A stretch of DNA of 64,000 nucleotides from Pandoraea commovens (GTDB lineage Bacteria > Pseudomonadota > Gammaproteobacteria > Burkholderiales > Burkholderiaceae): assembly GCF_902459615.1 (NCBI RefSeq), contig NZ_CABPSA010000010.1, positions 124,001 through 188,000 on the forward strand, read 5' to 3'. The notes under the pieces are model-generated. The model was not told the DNA's origin. It saw only the letters and a program-made list of their open reading frames with translations, and searched no databases. Position numbers and translations under genes: made by a program. Below, one piece after another: positions 19,944 through 32,361 of the stretch. How positions within the stretch are numbered: position 1 is the stretch's first letter; each line of letters starts with the position of its first letter.

Positions 19944-21440
19944 ATGAATGAACTGCAGCTGAGCTTGATTGCCGCAGGGGTAGTGGTACTGCTGGGAGTG
20001 GTGGCCTATAACGCCTGGCAAGGCAGCAAGGCACGCGCGCGCATACCGCGTCGCATGCCGGTCGACGGTGCGGGTATCGACGCGACCGCCGGCACGCCCG
20101 ATGCCGACGACGACCGCCCGTTCATCGAACCGACGCTGTCGCCGCCGCGCGTGCCCGCACAGTCGGGTGAGCGTCGCGAGCCGACGCTAGGACCGGCCAC
20201 GGCCGGCACGTCGGTGCAAGATGCCTTTGCCATTAACGAAGATGCCTGGGACGCCCCGCCGGCAGCGCGCAAGCGTGCCGCACAGGAAGCAGCGGCGCGG
20301 GCTGCGGAAGGTGGCGAGTCGGACGTGGTTGCCGACCCGGCGCCGGTCCAGTCGCATGACACCGATGAGGCGCAACGCCGCGATGCGCAGGACGCGGCGG
20401 CGGCTAGTGCAGTCGCACGCGTCGACGCCGAACTGGCTGCCGACGACACGGTAGACGCTGCCACGGCGGGCGCTGCCGCTAACGCCGCAGCGGCGCCCGA
20501 TGCCGAAGCGCAAGCATTGCAAGCCGATGCGGCCCCGACATCCACCGACGTGGCGGTGCCTGCACCGGCCGCGCCTGAAGCACCGGTTGCAGCCGCGCGT
20601 CCGGCGGTACCGAGCGGTCCGCCGCCGATCATCGACGAACGCATCGACTGCATCGTCGAGTTGCCGCTGGCGAACATGGTGGCTGCCGAACGACTGATGC
20701 CGCTGACGGTGCGCATGCGTCGCGCGGGCAGCAAGCCCGTGAACGTGGAAGGCCGTGTCGATGAGGCTTCCGCATGGGAGCCGATTCGCACGGGCGGCCG
20801 ATATCACCAACTGCGCATGGCCGTGCAACTGGCCAATCGCGCGGGCGCTCTCAACGAAGTCGAGTTCTCCGAGTTCTCGAATCTCGTGCAGACGCTGGCG
20901 GATGCCGTCGATGCCTTGCCTGAATTGCCCGATATGATGGAAACGGTCGCCCGTGGCCGTGAACTCGACAGCTTTGCCGCGCAATGCGACGCTCAGTTGT
21001 CGGTCAACGTGCTGTCGGACGGTGCGCCGTGGTCGGCCAACTATGTGCAGGCTGTCGCTACGCAGGACGGATTGCTGCTCTCGCGTGATGGCATGCGTTT
21101 CGTCAAACTCGATTCGCGTCAGAACCCGGTGTTCATGCTGCAATTCGGCGACACCAACTTCCTGCGCGACGACCTGACGTACAAGGGCGGCGACCTGATC
21201 ACCATGTTGCTCGACGTACCGGTGGCCGACGAAGACCTCCTGCCGTTCCGTCTGATGTGCGATTACGCCCGCTCGATCGGACAGCGCATCGGTGGCCGCG
21301 TGGTGGACGATCAGCGCCGTCCGCTCTCGGATGCTGCGCTGCAAAACGTCGACAAGCAGTTGCTCAAGTTGTACGAACGCCTTGAAGCGCGCGGTCTGCC
21401 GGCGGGTTCGCCTGTTACGCGCCGTCTGTTCAGCCAGTAA
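19944..21440 (+). CDS. zipA: Cell division protein ZipA homolog
   Basis: Anchors FtsZ to the inner membrane. An N-terminal transmembrane helix (about residues 6-25, LSLIAAGVVVLLGVVAYNAW) is followed by a basic patch, then a low-complexity Ala/Asp/Pro linker to about residue 225. The C-terminal globular domain (about 230-480, from DERIDCIVELPLANMVAAERL) matches the ZipA FtsZ-binding domain. At 498 residues it is well above the 328 of E. coli because of the linker. The position between smc and ligA is typical of Burkholderiales. Confidence 0.85.
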   Translation: MNELQLSLIAAGVVVLLGVVAYNAWQGSKARARIPRRMPVDGAGIDATAGTPDADDDRPFIEPTLSPPRVPAQSGERREPTLGPATAGTSVQDAFAINEDAWDAPPAARKRAAQEAAARAAEGGESDVVADPAPVQSHDTDEAQRRDAQDAAAASAVARVDAELAADDTVDAATAGAAANAAAAPDAEAQALQADAAPTSTDVAVPAPAAPEAPVAAARPAVPSGPPPIIDERIDCIVELPLANMVAAERLMPLTVRMRRAGSKPVNVEGRVDEASAWEPIRTGGRYHQLRMAVQLANRAGALNEVEFSEFSNLVQTLADAVDALPELPDMMETVARGRELDSFAAQCDAQLSVNVLSDGAPWSANYVQAVATQDGLLLSRDGMRFVKLDSRQNPVFMLQFGDTNFLRDDLTYKGGDLITMLLDVPVADEDLLPFRLMCDYARSIGQRIGGRVVDDQRRPLSDAALQNVDKQLLKLYERLEARGLPAGSPVTRRLFSQ

Positions 21441-21505
21441 GTTCGGGGCGATTTGCTGCGTTCGGGCAGGGTCAGCTTTACGCAGCCTGCCGTCGCATTC
21501 GATGC

Positions 21506-21537
21506 ACGCCGTTCACCGTCGGGTGAGCGGCGTTTTT
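21506..21537 (+). terminator. Intrinsic terminator after zipA
   Basis: A 12-bp stem, ACGCCGTTCACC with GGTGAGCGGCGT (one T-G pair), a 4-nt loop and TTTTT follow the zipA stop by 65 nt. It separates zipA from ligA. Confidence 0.75.
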
Positions 21538-21548
21538 GTTCCGATTGA

Positions 21549-23759
<2,211 letters not shown>

Positions 23760-23775
23760 TGTGAGGACCGAACCG

Positions 23776-24309
23776 ATGATCCGCGACATTCTGAAGATGG
23801 GCGATCCGCGCTTGCTGCGTATCGCCAAACCCGTCGAACAGTTCGGCACGCCCGAGTTGGACGAGCTTATTGCCGACATGTTCGAGACCATGAAGCATGC
23901 GAACGGCGCAGGGCTCGCCGCACCGCAGATCGGCGTAGATCTGCAGGTGGTGATCTTCGGCTTCGAGCATAACGAACGCTATCCGGACGCCCCGGAAGTG
24001 CCTGAAACCGTGCTGATCAACCCGGTCATTACGCCGTTGACGCAGGACATGGAAGAGGGCTGGGAAGGCTGCCTGTCGGTGCCGGGGCTGCGCGGTATGG
24101 TCAACCGCTATTCGATGTTGCGCTATGAAGGATTCGACCAGCATGGTCACGCCATCGATCGCGTGGCGGAAGGATTTCATGCGCGTGTCGTTCAGCACGA
24201 GTGCGACCATCTGATCGGCAAGCTCTATCCGATGCGGATTACCGACTTCAGCAAGTTCGGTTTTACCGAAATCCTCTTCCCGGGGCTCGATCCGAATAGT
24301 GACGATTGA
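23776..24309 (+). CDS. def: Peptide deformylase
   Basis: Metallo-enzyme that removes the N-formyl group from new proteins. All three motifs are present: [18 protein letters not shown] (metal Cys) and HECDH with H141, E142 and H145. From the ATG at 23776 ([14 protein letters not shown]) the protein is 177 residues, the family length; the open frame extends upstream through ligA but that part is not coding in this frame. It starts 16 nt after ligA. In many proteobacteria def pairs with fmt; that is not so here, so this may be a second def copy. Confidence 0.95.
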   Translation: MIRDILKMGDPRLLRIAKPVEQFGTPELDELIADMFETMKHANGAGLAAPQIGVDLQVVIFGFEHNERYPDAPEVPETVLINPVITPLTQDMEEGWEGCLSVPGLRGMVNRYSMLRYEGFDQHGHAIDRVAEGFHARVVQHECDHLIGKLYPMRITDFSKFGFTEILFPGLDPNSDD

Positions 24310-24380
24310 TTGCGACGCCGGAATTGGTGTGTCGCCAATCTACGATTGACGCTCCACCCGGCGCTTGCCGGTGACGACAC

Positions 24381-24411
24381 AAAAAAAGCCCGCCGAGATG
24401 GCGGGCTTTTT
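24381..24411. terminator. Bidirectional terminator between def and rluB
   Basis: AGCCCGCC and GGCGGGCT form an 8-bp stem with loop GAGAT, flanked by a run of A on the left and of T on the right. It can therefore stop transcription of def and of the convergent rluB. Confidence 0.85.
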
Positions 24412-24441
24412 CATGGGTGCGATGGGTGAAGCGTCGCCGAA

Positions 24442-26421
24442 TCAGAACCCTTCGCCAGCGCGCAGGTAACGCCATTCGCCCACGGGCAGGTTACCCAGGG
24501 TGATTTGTCCCATGCGGACTCGCTTGAGGCCCGTGACGTGCAAACCGACCAGTTCGCACATGCGGCGAATCTGACGCTTCTTGCCTTCCTTGAGCACGAA
24601 GCGAAGTTGCTCCGGGTTCTGCCAGTCGACCTGTGCGGGCTTGAGCGGTTGGTCGTCAAGCTCAAGTCCATGACGCAGCAGCGCCAGGCGATCGGCCGGG
24701 AAATGCGCCTGCACGTTTTGCGAGTGCTCGTTATACGAGACACGCACGAGATACTCTTTCTCGATGTCCGAATCCTCGCCGATCAACTGCTTGGCAATGC
24801 GGCCATCCTGTGTGAGGACGAGCAGACCCGTCGAGTCGATGTCGAGGCGTCCGGCAGGTGCCAGGCTGCGCAAATGCGACGGCGAGAAGCGCACACCCGC
24901 GTCGTCTTCTGCCCAGTGATGCTCGCTGGTCACCAGCACGACAGCGGGATCGTAGCCGTCTTCCGCCTGACCCGACACGTAACCCACCGGCTTGTGCAGC
25001 AGGATCGTGACACGATTGGCCTGCTCCTTCTGTGCGGCCTGCACGACGGTGATTTCCTGCGTGGGCAGAATCTTCGTGCCCAGCTCCTTCACTACCTTGC
25101 CGTCGACACGGACCCAGCCCTTGGCGATCCATTCGTCCGCTTCGCGACGCGAGCACAGACCGAGTTCCGACATCCGCTTGGACAAACGCAGCGAGCCAGC
25201 GGCATCGTGGTGGATCTTGATATCGTCGTCATCGTCGTCGCGCTCAACTCGCGGTGCACGCGAGGGGCGTGCGGCGCGGTTCGCCTGATTGTCGCGATCG
25301 TCGCGTGAGAAGCGGCCACGCGGTGCCCCTTCGTTAGTGCGACGCGGACGGTCCTCATCGAAGCGACGCGGTGCACGATCATCGAAGTCACGCTTGGCAG
25401 GACGGGCGAAGTCGCCACGTGCGCCACCTTCGGTGTTGCGACGCGGGCGGTCTTCGTCAACGCGACGCGGTGCACGATTGTCGAAGTCGCGCTTCACCGG
25501 ACGGGCGAAATCGCCACGTGCGCCACCTTCGGTATTGCGACGCGGGCGGTCTTCGTCAACGCGACGCGGCGCACGATTATCGAAGTCACGCTTCACCGGA
25601 CGAGCGAAATCGCCACGTGCACCACCTTCGGTGTTGCGACGCGGGCGGTCTTCGTCAAAGCGACGCGGGGCGCGGTCATCGAAGTCACGCTTCGGACGTG
25701 CGAAGTCACCACGTGCGCCACCTTCGGTGTTGCGACGCGGGCGGTCTTCGTCAAAGCGACGCGGGGCGCGATCATCGAAGTCACGCTTCGGACGTGCGAA
25801 GTCACCACGTGCACCACTTTCGGTATTGCGACGCGGACGGTCCTCGTCAAGGCGGCGAGGCGCGCGATCATTGAAGCCGCCACGTGCACCACCTTCGGTG
25901 TTGCGACGCGGGCGGTCTTCGTCAAAGCGACGCGGTGCACGATTGTCGAAGTCGCGCTTCACCGGACGGGCGAAGTCGCCACGTGCGCCACCTTCGGAGT
26001 TGCGACGCGGACGGTCCTCATCGAAGCGACGGGGTGCGCGATCATCGAAGTCACGACGTGCGCGGGATTCGTCGTCGAAACGGGCAGGGCGTGCACCGGC
26101 GACGCGCTCGCGCTGACCGCGTGCCGGCGGGCGTTCACCCATCGGACGCTTTTCGTAGGGCGCGCCGCCACCTGCGGGCTTGCGCGGCGCCGTGCCGCTG
26201 CCGGCCGGGCGACGAGCGCCACCGGGCGTCGCGTTATCGTCCACCGGACGCGGACGAGCCGGTTTCCCGGCAGGCTTCTTCGCGCCGCTGGCGTCGAGCA
26301 TCGACGCGGGCACTGACTTGGTCGGACGGCGCAATGCGCCAGCCGAGCGCACCGGGGAGCGCGTCTTGTCGAGGGTGCGGGGGTGTTTGGCGCTCAGTTT
26401 GGCGCGCGGGGTATCGCTCAT
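24442..26421 (-). CDS. rluB: 23S rRNA pseudouridine synthase RluB with repeat-rich N-terminal extension
   Basis: RsuA/RluB-family enzyme; E. coli RluB makes pseudouridine 2605 of 23S rRNA. The catalytic part spans about residues 408-659: an S4 domain ([22 protein letters not shown]) and the RsuA-type active site [17 protein letters not shown] with D527. The first 400 residues are unusual: a Lys/Arg/Pro-rich leader and eight imperfect repeats of 25-33 residues (123-372), then an Asp run (395-400). The total of 659 is more than twice E. coli RluB (291). The start overlaps the glnD stop as ATGA. The extension is likely disordered and RNA-binding; that is inference. Confidence 0.9.
   Translation of the reverse strand: MSDTPRAKLSAKHPRTLDKTRSPVRSAGALRRPTKSVPASMLDASGAKKPAGKPARPRPVDDNATPGGARRPAGSGTAPRKPAGGGAPYEKRPMGERPPARGQRERVAGARPARFDDESRARRDFDDRAPRRFDEDRPRRNSEGGARGDFARPVKRDFDNRAPRRFDEDRPRRNTEGGARGGFNDRAPRRLDEDRPRRNTESGARGDFARPKRDFDDRAPRRFDEDRPRRNTEGGARGDFARPKRDFDDRAPRRFDEDRPRRNTEGGARGDFARPVKRDFDNRAPRRVDEDRPRRNTEGGARGDFARPVKRDFDNRAPRRVDEDRPRRNTEGGARGDFARPAKRDFDDRAPRRFDEDRPRRTNEGAPRGRFSRDDRDNQANRAARPSRAPRVERDDDDDDIKIHHDAAGSLRLSKRMSELGLCSRREADEWIAKGWVRVDGKVVKELGTKILPTQEITVVQAAQKEQANRVTILLHKPVGYVSGQAEDGYDPAVVLVTSEHHWAEDDAGVRFSPSHLRSLAPAGRLDIDSTGLLVLTQDGRIAKQLIGEDSDIEKEYLVRVSYNEHSQNVQAHFPADRLALLRHGLELDDQPLKPAQVDWQNPEQLRFVLKEGKKRQIRRMCELVGLHVTGLKRVRMGQITLGNLPVGEWRYLRAGEGF
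25306..26055 (-). repeat. Tandem repeat array inside rluB (8 units, 75-99 bp)
   Basis: Eight units share the core [20 protein letters not shown]. The RAPRR cores begin at residues 128, 161, 186, 218, 250, 283, 316 and 349, so spacing is 33, 25, 32, 32, 33, 33 and 33 residues. Unit 2 is shortened by an in-frame loss; 32 versus 33 reflects PK versus PVK or PAK. The near identity of units 5-7 indicates recent slippage or recombination. Confidence 0.92.
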
Positions 26422-28982
26422 GGTTCCAATGCTTCGAGTAATTCGGTCTCGACGGCAATTTGCAGGCGACTATCCTGCAAACGGCTGCCGTCGAGGAGGA
26501 ACGTGTCTTCGACACGTTCGCCGAGGGTATTGATGCGGGCGGTTCGCACGCTGACGCCGTGACGCGCAAGCACGCGAGCGACCGCATAAAGCAAACCGGT
26601 GCGGTCGTTGGCCGACACCGATAGCAAGTAGTACTGGCCACGTTCGTCGGGCCAAAGATCGACACGAGGCGTGACCGGAAAGCTGCGCGAGCGGCGCGGC
26701 AGACGCCCCTTGCTCGGTTCTGCCAGAGGCTCTTCCCGTGTGAGCAACGACACCAGCTCGCTTTCCACCAGATTGATGATGTCGCGATAACTGGTGTCGA
26801 GGCCCGGGTCGGTCAGCAGGAAGCTGTCGAGCGCGAAGCCCTGGCTGGTGGTGTGCACTTTTGCGTCAAGAATCGACAGTCCCTTGCGCTCGAAGTAGCC
26901 ACAAATACGCGCGAACAGATCGACCTGATCGCGCACATAGACCAACACCTGCAACCCTTCGCCGATGGGCGACGGACGCGCCTTGACGATGGGCGATGCA
27001 CTGTCGACATGTCGCCACAGATGGCGCGTTTGCCACGCCACGTCCGCCGGATCGTTGCGCAGAAAATACGCGACGTCCAACGTGTTCCAGAGCGCTTCCT
27101 GTGCGCGCTCCGGCACCGTGTACAGGCGCAGCAATCCGAGCGCTTCTTCCTTGCGCGTCTTCAGCTGTGCGTGCGGGTCCGGATTGGCGCCGCCCAGCAC
27201 CTGCAACGTCAGACGATAAAGGTCTTCGAGCAGCTTGCCTTTCCATGCGTTCCAGACTTTCGGGCTGGTGCCGCGAATGTCTGCCACGGTGAGTAGGTAA
27301 AGCGCGGTCAGGCGACGCTCGTTTTCCACTTTTTCCGCAAAACGTCGGATGACTTCGGGATCGGTGGTGTCCTGCTTCTGCGCCACGGTGCTCATCGTCA
27401 GATGTTCGCCGACCAGCCAGACGATCAGATCGGTGTCTTCCTTCGAGATGCCGTGACGTGTGCAGAAGGTGCGCGCGTCGACCATGCCGAGCGTCGAGTG
27501 GTCACCGCCGCGGCCTTTCGCAATATCGTGGAAGAGGGCGGCGATCGTCAGCACCCACGGACGGTCGAAGTTCGCGATCAACTGACTGCAGAACGGATAC
27601 TCGTGCGTGTGCTCCGCGACCGCGAAACGGCGAATATTACGCACGACCATCAGAATGTGCTGATCGACGGTGTACACGTGATACAGGTCGTGCTGCATCT
27701 GCCCGACCACGCGACGGAAGTTGATCAGGTACCGGCCCAGCACACTGGTCTGGTTCATCAGCCGCAATGCATGCGTGATGCCCTGCGGTTGCTGCAAAAT
27801 ATCGAGGAAAGTACGACGGTTCTCAGGGTCCGCACGCCACTGTCCGTTCATGAGTTCGCGCGCGTTGTAGAGCGCCCGCAGGGTTCGGGCGGACAATCCT
27901 TTTACCCCGACGACCTGCTCGTAAAGCAGGAACGTTTCGAGAATCGCATTCGGATGGCGTGTGTACAGTTCGTCGTCGACGATCTCGATCATCCCTTGCT
28001 TCTCGACGAAGCGCTCGTTGATCACGCGAGTGACGCCGCTAGTCTGCGGGAACAGCCGGGCTTCAACGTTCAGCAGCAGCACTGTATTGAGCTGCGAGAC
28101 CGCCTTTGCAGCCCAGTAATAGCGCCGCATGAGTTGCTCACTGGCGCGCTTCGTCGTTGTGGCGTCGAAGCCGAGACTTTGCGCAAGGGCCGTCTGAAGG
28201 TCGAATACCAGCACGTCCTGCCGACGGCGTGCCAGCAAATGGAGTCGCGCTCGCAAACCCTTCAGGAATTGCTCGTTTCGGCGCAGCTCCTTGAGTTCGC
28301 GATCCGTCAGCAGATCGCGCGTGGACAGCTCAGCCCAGCTATTGCCGAGCCCAGCTGCCTTCGTCATCCACAGAATCACTTGCAGGTCGCGCAAGCCGCC
28401 CGGGCTTTCCTTGCAGTTCGGCTCCAGGCTGTACGGCGTGTCCTGATACTTCGCGTGGCGCTGACGGATCTCGAGTTGCTTGCTGCGAAAGAACGCGAGC
28501 GGATCGAGGTCGTCGGCGAAACGTGCTTGGAATTCGTCAAACAGCGCTTGATTGCCGGTGAGCAGACGCGCCTCCAGCAGGCTCGTTTGCACCGTGATGT
28601 CGGCCTGTGCTTCCGAGATGCACTCGTCGACGGTGCGCACCGATGAACCGATCTCGACCCCGATATCCCAGAGAAATCCGATGAACGGCTCGACGTGCGA
28701 CGTCAGCGCCTCGCCATCGGTGCCCGAATGCAGCAACAGAATGTCCACGTCCGAATACGGATACAGCTCGCCGCGTCCGTAACCGCCGACCGCCACGAGC
28801 GCGAAGTCGTCCGGCATCCGGTACTCGGCCCACGCATCGCGCATGGCCTGATCGACGGCGTGGCATAAACCATGCAGAAGCCCGTCGATCTTGCCGTTTG
28901 CGACAAATCGTTCGACGAGTTCGGCCTTGCGGTCCTTGAGGGCCTGACGTAGCGGAGAAGGGGCGTGTGCACGTGCGTGCAT
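26418..28982 (-). CDS. glnD: Bifunctional uridylyltransferase/uridylyl-removing enzyme GlnD
   Basis: Nitrogen sensor that adds UMP to PII proteins when glutamine is low and removes it when glutamine is high. Domains in order over 854 residues: nucleotidyltransferase with [19 protein letters not shown] (about 66-84), a GlnE/GlnD helical region, an HD phosphohydrolase with FHDIAKG (H485, D486), and two C-terminal ACT domains that bind glutamine. It follows map by 138 nt and overlaps rluB by four bases. Confidence 0.96.
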   Translation of the reverse strand: MHARAHAPSPLRQALKDRKAELVERFVANGKIDGLLHGLCHAVDQAMRDAWAEYRMPDDFALVAVGGYGRGELYPYSDVDILLLHSGTDGEALTSHVEPFIGFLWDIGVEIGSSVRTVDECISEAQADITVQTSLLEARLLTGNQALFDEFQARFADDLDPLAFFRSKQLEIRQRHAKYQDTPYSLEPNCKESPGGLRDLQVILWMTKAAGLGNSWAELSTRDLLTDRELKELRRNEQFLKGLRARLHLLARRRQDVLVFDLQTALAQSLGFDATTTKRASEQLMRRYYWAAKAVSQLNTVLLLNVEARLFPQTSGVTRVINERFVEKQGMIEIVDDELYTRHPNAILETFLLYEQVVGVKGLSARTLRALYNARELMNGQWRADPENRRTFLDILQQPQGITHALRLMNQTSVLGRYLINFRRVVGQMQHDLYHVYTVDQHILMVVRNIRRFAVAEHTHEYPFCSQLIANFDRPWVLTIAALFHDIAKGRGGDHSTLGMVDARTFCTRHGISKEDTDLIVWLVGEHLTMSTVAQKQDTTDPEVIRRFAEKVENERRLTALYLLTVADIRGTSPKVWNAWKGKLLEDLYRLTLQVLGGANPDPHAQLKTRKEEALGLLRLYTVPERAQEALWNTLDVAYFLRNDPADVAWQTRHLWRHVDSASPIVKARPSPIGEGLQVLVYVRDQVDLFARICGYFERKGLSILDAKVHTTSQGFALDSFLLTDPGLDTSYRDIINLVESELVSLLTREEPLAEPSKGRLPRRSRSFPVTPRVDLWPDERGQYYLLSVSANDRTGLLYAVARVLARHGVSVRTARINTLGERVEDTFLLDGSRLQDSRLQIAVETELLEALEP

Positions 28983-29013
28983 GGCGGCTTCCAGGGAGTG
29001 GATAAACGAGTCA

Positions 29014-29052
29014 GGCCCGGCAACGCGTTGCGAAGTGCTGCGAGGCCGGGCC
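29014..29052. repeat. GC-rich inverted repeat between map and glnD
   Basis: GGCCCGGC (29014-29021) and GCCGGGCC (29045-29052) are perfect 8-bp arms around a 23-nt interior in the 138-bp gap between map and glnD. No T tract follows. It could be a partial transcription barrier. Confidence 0.35.
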
Positions 29053-29120
29053 GGGCGGCCGCCAGAGTTGCCGACGGCCGGACGTTACTGCTTCGTTGGA
29101 GTCTGACGGTTCTTATGTTG

Positions 29121-29948
29121 TTAGGCTGCTGCTGCGAACGACGTGACGTACGACGAGCCCGGCGGCGGTGCGGGCGTCTGGGCCGAATGCGTCAGCACCT
29201 CGTGGCCCGTCTCCGTCACAAGCACGGTGTGTTCCCACTGGGCTGACAGGCTACGATCTCGCGTTTTGACGGTCCATTGATCCGGCATCGTCCGAATTTC
29301 GCGCTTGCCAGCGTTGATCATCGGTTCAATGGTGAAGATCATGCCGACCTGCAATTCCAGGCCAGTGCCCTGGCGTCCGTAGTGCAGGATTTGCGGATCT
29401 TCGTGGAACACCTGACCGATCCCGTGCCCGCAATATTCGCGCACGACGCTGTAGCCCTGCGCATCGGCGTGTGTCTGGATCGCCTGACCGATGTCGCCAA
29501 GATGCGCGCCCGGACGCACCTGGTTGATGCCAAGCCACATGCACTCATAGGTGACTTGTGCCAGACGTTTGGCCAGGATCGTGCCATCGCCGACGATGAA
29601 CATGCGGCTCGTGTCGCCGAAGTAGCCGTCCTTGATGACAGTGATGTCGATGTTCAGCGCGTCACCGTTTTTGAGCACTTTGTCACCCGGAATGCCATGG
29701 CAGATCACGTCATTGACCGAGATACAGGTGGCTTTGGGGTAGGGCGGATAGCCGGGCGGCTGGTAGTTCAGCGGGGCAGGGACGGTGCCCTGTTCCTTAA
29801 TCATGAATTCGTGGCAGAGGCGGTCGAGCTCCCCGGTGGTGACGCCGGCGCGCACGTGCGGCGTAATGAAATCGAGCACTTCGCTGGCCAGGCGGCAAGC
29901 GACGCGCATCATTTCAATGTCGTGGGCATTTTTGAGAGTGATGGCCAT
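29121..29948 (-). CDS. map: Methionine aminopeptidase, type I
   Basis: Removes the initiator Met from new proteins using two metal ions. The pita-bread fold motifs are visible: NIDITVIKDGYFGDTS with the metal Asp pair, EYCGHGIGQVFHEDPQILHYG with catalytic His residues, and FTIEPMIN with a metal Glu. The ATG at 29948 (MAITLKNAHDIEMMR) gives 275 residues, like E. coli Map (264). map and rpsB are divergent, as in many proteobacteria. Confidence 0.95.
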   Translation of the reverse strand: MAITLKNAHDIEMMRVACRLASEVLDFITPHVRAGVTTGELDRLCHEFMIKEQGTVPAPLNYQPPGYPPYPKATCISVNDVICHGIPGDKVLKNGDALNIDITVIKDGYFGDTSRMFIVGDGTILAKRLAQVTYECMWLGINQVRPGAHLGDIGQAIQTHADAQGYSVVREYCGHGIGQVFHEDPQILHYGRQGTGLELQVGMIFTIEPMINAGKREIRTMPDQWTVKTRDRSLSAQWEHTVLVTETGHEVLTHSAQTPAPPPGSSYVTSFAAAA

Positions 29949-30159
29949 TGCGGAATCGGGCAAATTGCGGAAACAGTGACGCATTATCGCACCAATGGAG
30001 GGTTTTGGCCGGGTTTTGCCCTTGTCCGGCGTGGATTTCGGAGCATTCCGACGAGGGATTTCCGCGGTTCCGATGGCGTCGTCGGAGGCGATGTCGAACC
30101 GCCCGGTATGCCGCGCAAACCGGGCATTTGGGGTCTGTCATCGCAAGTTCACGAGCCTC

Positions 30160-30189
30160 TTGAGTGATGGCCCGGTGCAATGCTATAAT
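30160..30189 (+). promoter_or_regulatory. Probable sigma-70 promoter of rpsB
   Basis: TTGAGT (30160-30165) and a perfect TATAAT (30184-30189) are 18 nt apart, placing the transcription start near 30196. It faces rpsB and is the best promoter match in this gap. Confidence 0.7.
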
Positions 30190-30224
30190 CTCGGGCTAAG
30201 TCGAGGACGAGTTGTCAATATGCT

Positions 30225-30247
30225 CAAGGGTTTCCCCTTGGTTTTTT
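30225..30247 (+). terminator. Attenuator-like terminator in rpsB leader
   Basis: CAAGGG and CCCTTG form a 6-bp stem (7 with a T-G pair) with loop TTTC, followed by GTTTTTT. It lies about 30 nt after the predicted transcript start and over 230 nt before rpsB, so it could end transcripts prematurely. Confidence 0.5.
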
Positions 30248-30265
30248 GTGCGATTCGCCGGAGTT

Positions 30266-30284
30266 TTGGGGTGTTTAGCCCCAA
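30266..30284 (+). repeat. Hairpin in rpsB leader
   Basis: TTGGGG and CCCCAA pair around a 7-nt loop just downstream of the attenuator-like hairpin. It may be part of a leader RNA fold sensing ribosomal protein S2 or translation; no known S2-binding motif was recognised. Confidence 0.35.
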
Positions 30285-30477
30285 GTTGGTGCCTAAAAGC
30301 GCCGAATTCGGTGATTCGCCGGGCAACGATCTGTCTTCTCGGCTTAGAAATTTTGAAATCGCGGGCCGGCGCACCCAGGGTGCCCGATCTTCGCAGGCGG
30401 GTCATGCAAAGCTGTATGGCAGTCTGACGAAACGGGTACGGCAGCCGGTCTAAGACCTAACCCTCACGGAGAATCAC

Positions 30478-31227
30478 ATGTCTGTCACGATGCGTCAGAT
30501 GCTGGAAGCGGGCGTCCACTTTGGTCACCAAACCCGTTTCTGGAACCCCAAGATGGCCCCCTATATCTTCGGCCATCGCAACAAGATTCACATCATCAAC
30601 CTCGAAAAGACGTTGCCGATGTACCAGGACGCGCTGAAGTACGTGCGTCAACTGGCAGCAAACCGCGGCACGATCCTGTTCGTGGGCACGAAGCGTCAGG
30701 CGCGTGACATCGTGGCGGAAGCCGCAGCACGTGCCGGCATGCCTTACGTCAACAACCGTTGGCTGGGCGGCATGCTGACGAACTTCAAGACGCTGAAGTC
30801 GTCGATCAAGAAGCTCAAGGACATGGAGCAGGCTCTGGAAGCCGGCGAGCAAGAGCGCATGAGCAAGAAGGAAGCGCTGCTGTTCGATCGCGAAATGGCC
30901 AAGCTGCAAAAGTCGATCGGTGGCGTGAAGGAAATGGGCGGCATGCCCGACGCCATCTTCGTCGTCGACGTCGGCTACCACAAGATCGCCATCACGGAAG
31001 CCAACAAGCTGGGCATTCCGGTGATCGCCGTGGTCGATACGAACCACTCGCCGGAAGGTGTGGATTACGTGATCCCGGGTAACGACGACTCGAGCAAGGC
31101 TGTCGAGCTGTACGTGCAAGGCGTTGCTGACGCAATCCTCGAAGGCCGTGCAAACGCCGTCAAGGAAGTCGTCGAAGCCGTTCGCGGCGAAGGCGACGAG
31201 TTCGTCGAAGTGAACGAAGAGGCGTAA
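30478..31227 (+). CDS. rpsB: 30S ribosomal protein S2 (uS2)
   Basis: Small-subunit protein needed to bind S1 and complete the 30S subunit. The N-terminus [20 protein letters not shown] and the motifs [11 protein letters not shown] and [11 protein letters not shown] are typical of S2. It has 249 residues (E. coli 241) and an acidic tail. It heads the rpsB-tsf group, with tsf 154 nt downstream past a terminator-like hairpin. Confidence 0.98.
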   Translation: MSVTMRQMLEAGVHFGHQTRFWNPKMAPYIFGHRNKIHIINLEKTLPMYQDALKYVRQLAANRGTILFVGTKRQARDIVAEAAARAGMPYVNNRWLGGMLTNFKTLKSSIKKLKDMEQALEAGEQERMSKKEALLFDREMAKLQKSIGGVKEMGGMPDAIFVVDVGYHKIAITEANKLGIPVIAVVDTNHSPEGVDYVIPGNDDSSKAVELYVQGVADAILEGRANAVKEVVEAVRGEGDEFVEVNEEA

Positions 31228-31246
31228 GCGGCCACCGCTGCGTAAC

Positions 31247-31278
31247 AAAAGGGGCTGCTTGTGGCGCCCCTTTTTTTT
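31247..31278 (+). terminator. Terminator between rpsB and tsf
   Basis: AAAAGGGGC pairs with the GCCCCTTTT side, followed by eight T. It lies 20 nt after the rpsB stop. Read-through or partial termination would give more S2 than EF-Ts message; similar rpsB-tsf terminators are known in E. coli. Confidence 0.8.
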
Positions 31279-31381
31279 AGTCCGATTTCCCCGCGTTGGG
31301 TGAGTGGGGCGCCAAGGGCGGGCAGTGAGGCCGCTCTTGTGAAACCCTCTCCCGACTGATTCGATATACAGGAGTAACGAT

Positions 31382-32263
31382 ATGCCGGCAATTACTGCAG
31401 CAATGGTGGGCGAACTGCGCGCCAAGACCGATGCGCCGATGATGGAATGCAAGAAGGCGCTGACCGAAGCCGACGGCGACATGGTCCGTGCTGAAGAAAT
31501 CCTGCGTGTCAAGCTGGGTAGCAAGGCCAGCAAGGCTGCAAGCCGTATCACGGCTGAAGGCGTGATCTCGGCTTACATCGATGGCGGCAAGGGTGCCGTG
31601 GTTGAAATCAACTGCGAAACCGACTTCGTCTCGAAGAACGACGACTTCCTGAAGTTCGCAGAAGACGTCGCCAAGCTGGTCGCCGAGAATAACCCGGCCG
31701 ACGTCGCTGCTCTGTCGGCGCTGCCCCTCGACGGCAAGACCGTTGATGGCATCCGTACCGACCTGATCGGCAAGATCGGCGAAAACATGACGATTCGTCG
31801 CTTCCAGCGTTACGAAACGTCGGGCAAGCTGGCATCGTACCTGCACGGCACGCGTATCGGCGTGATCGTCGAGTACGAAGGTGCTGACGCAGAAGTGGGC
31901 AAGAACGTCGCGATGCACATCGCTGCCATGAAGCCGGTCGCCGTGTCGGGCGATCAGGTCGCGGCAGATCTGATCGAGAAGGAACGCAAGGTTGCCGCCG
32001 AGAAGGCCGCCGAATCGGGCAAGCCGGCCGAGATCGTCGCCAAGATGGTGGAAGGCAGCGTGCAGAAGTTCCTGAAGGAAGTCTCGCTGTTCAACCAGAC
32101 GTACGTGAAGGACGACAAGGCAACCGTCGAGCAGATGCTCAAGGCCAACAACACCACGGTCAAGGGGTTCACCATGTTCGTGGTCGGCGAAGGCATCGAG
32201 AAGAAGCAAGACGACTTCGCTGCTGAAGTCGCTGCTCAAGTGGCCGCTGCCAAGCAGTCGTAA
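31382..32263 (+). CDS. tsf: Translation elongation factor Ts
   Basis: Nucleotide-exchange factor that recycles EF-Tu-GDP. The N-terminal UBA-like helices ([23 protein letters not shown] region) and the core motif [10 protein letters not shown] that inserts beside the EF-Tu Mg site are present. Length 293 (E. coli 283). The ATG at 31382 is preceded by AGGAG (about 8 nt). pyrH follows after 98 nt. Confidence 0.98.
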   Translation: MPAITAAMVGELRAKTDAPMMECKKALTEADGDMVRAEEILRVKLGSKASKAASRITAEGVISAYIDGGKGAVVEINCETDFVSKNDDFLKFAEDVAKLVAENNPADVAALSALPLDGKTVDGIRTDLIGKIGENMTIRRFQRYETSGKLASYLHGTRIGVIVEYEGADAEVGKNVAMHIAAMKPVAVSGDQVAADLIEKERKVAAEKAAESGKPAEIVAKMVEGSVQKFLKEVSLFNQTYVKDDKATVEQMLKANNTTVKGFTMFVVGEGIEKKQDDFAAEVAAQVAAAKQS

Positions 32264-32361
32264 TTCGCGCAGTACCGTAGTATCCGGGGGCGGCGGTGTC
32301 GTCCCCGTTGTTTCATCCAGAATACCCCAACAGTGCCCGACCAGACTTCTTAAGGACCGCC

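Larger units (their letters stand above)
29949..30477. other. map/rpsB divergent region with long rpsB leader
   Basis: This 529-bp gene-free stretch contains the rpsB promoter (30160-30189) and a leader of about 280 nt. In the leader are an attenuator-like hairpin with T tail (30225-30247), a TTGGGG/CCCCAA hairpin (30266-30284) and a CACCC/GGGTG inverted repeat near 30372-30382. GGAG lies about 8 nt before the rpsB ATG. Open frames here lack recognisable content and are not called. Confidence 0.6.

Noticed and set aside
25289-26116. 275-codon Arg/Ser-rich frame antisense to rluB repeats
   Set aside because: Its repetitive look is the reverse reading of the rluB repeat array; no independent evidence of coding.
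29995-30453. 152-codon plus-strand frame upstream of rpsB
   Set aside because: Covers the rpsB promoter and leader; no family resemblance, and a ribosome site is lacking.
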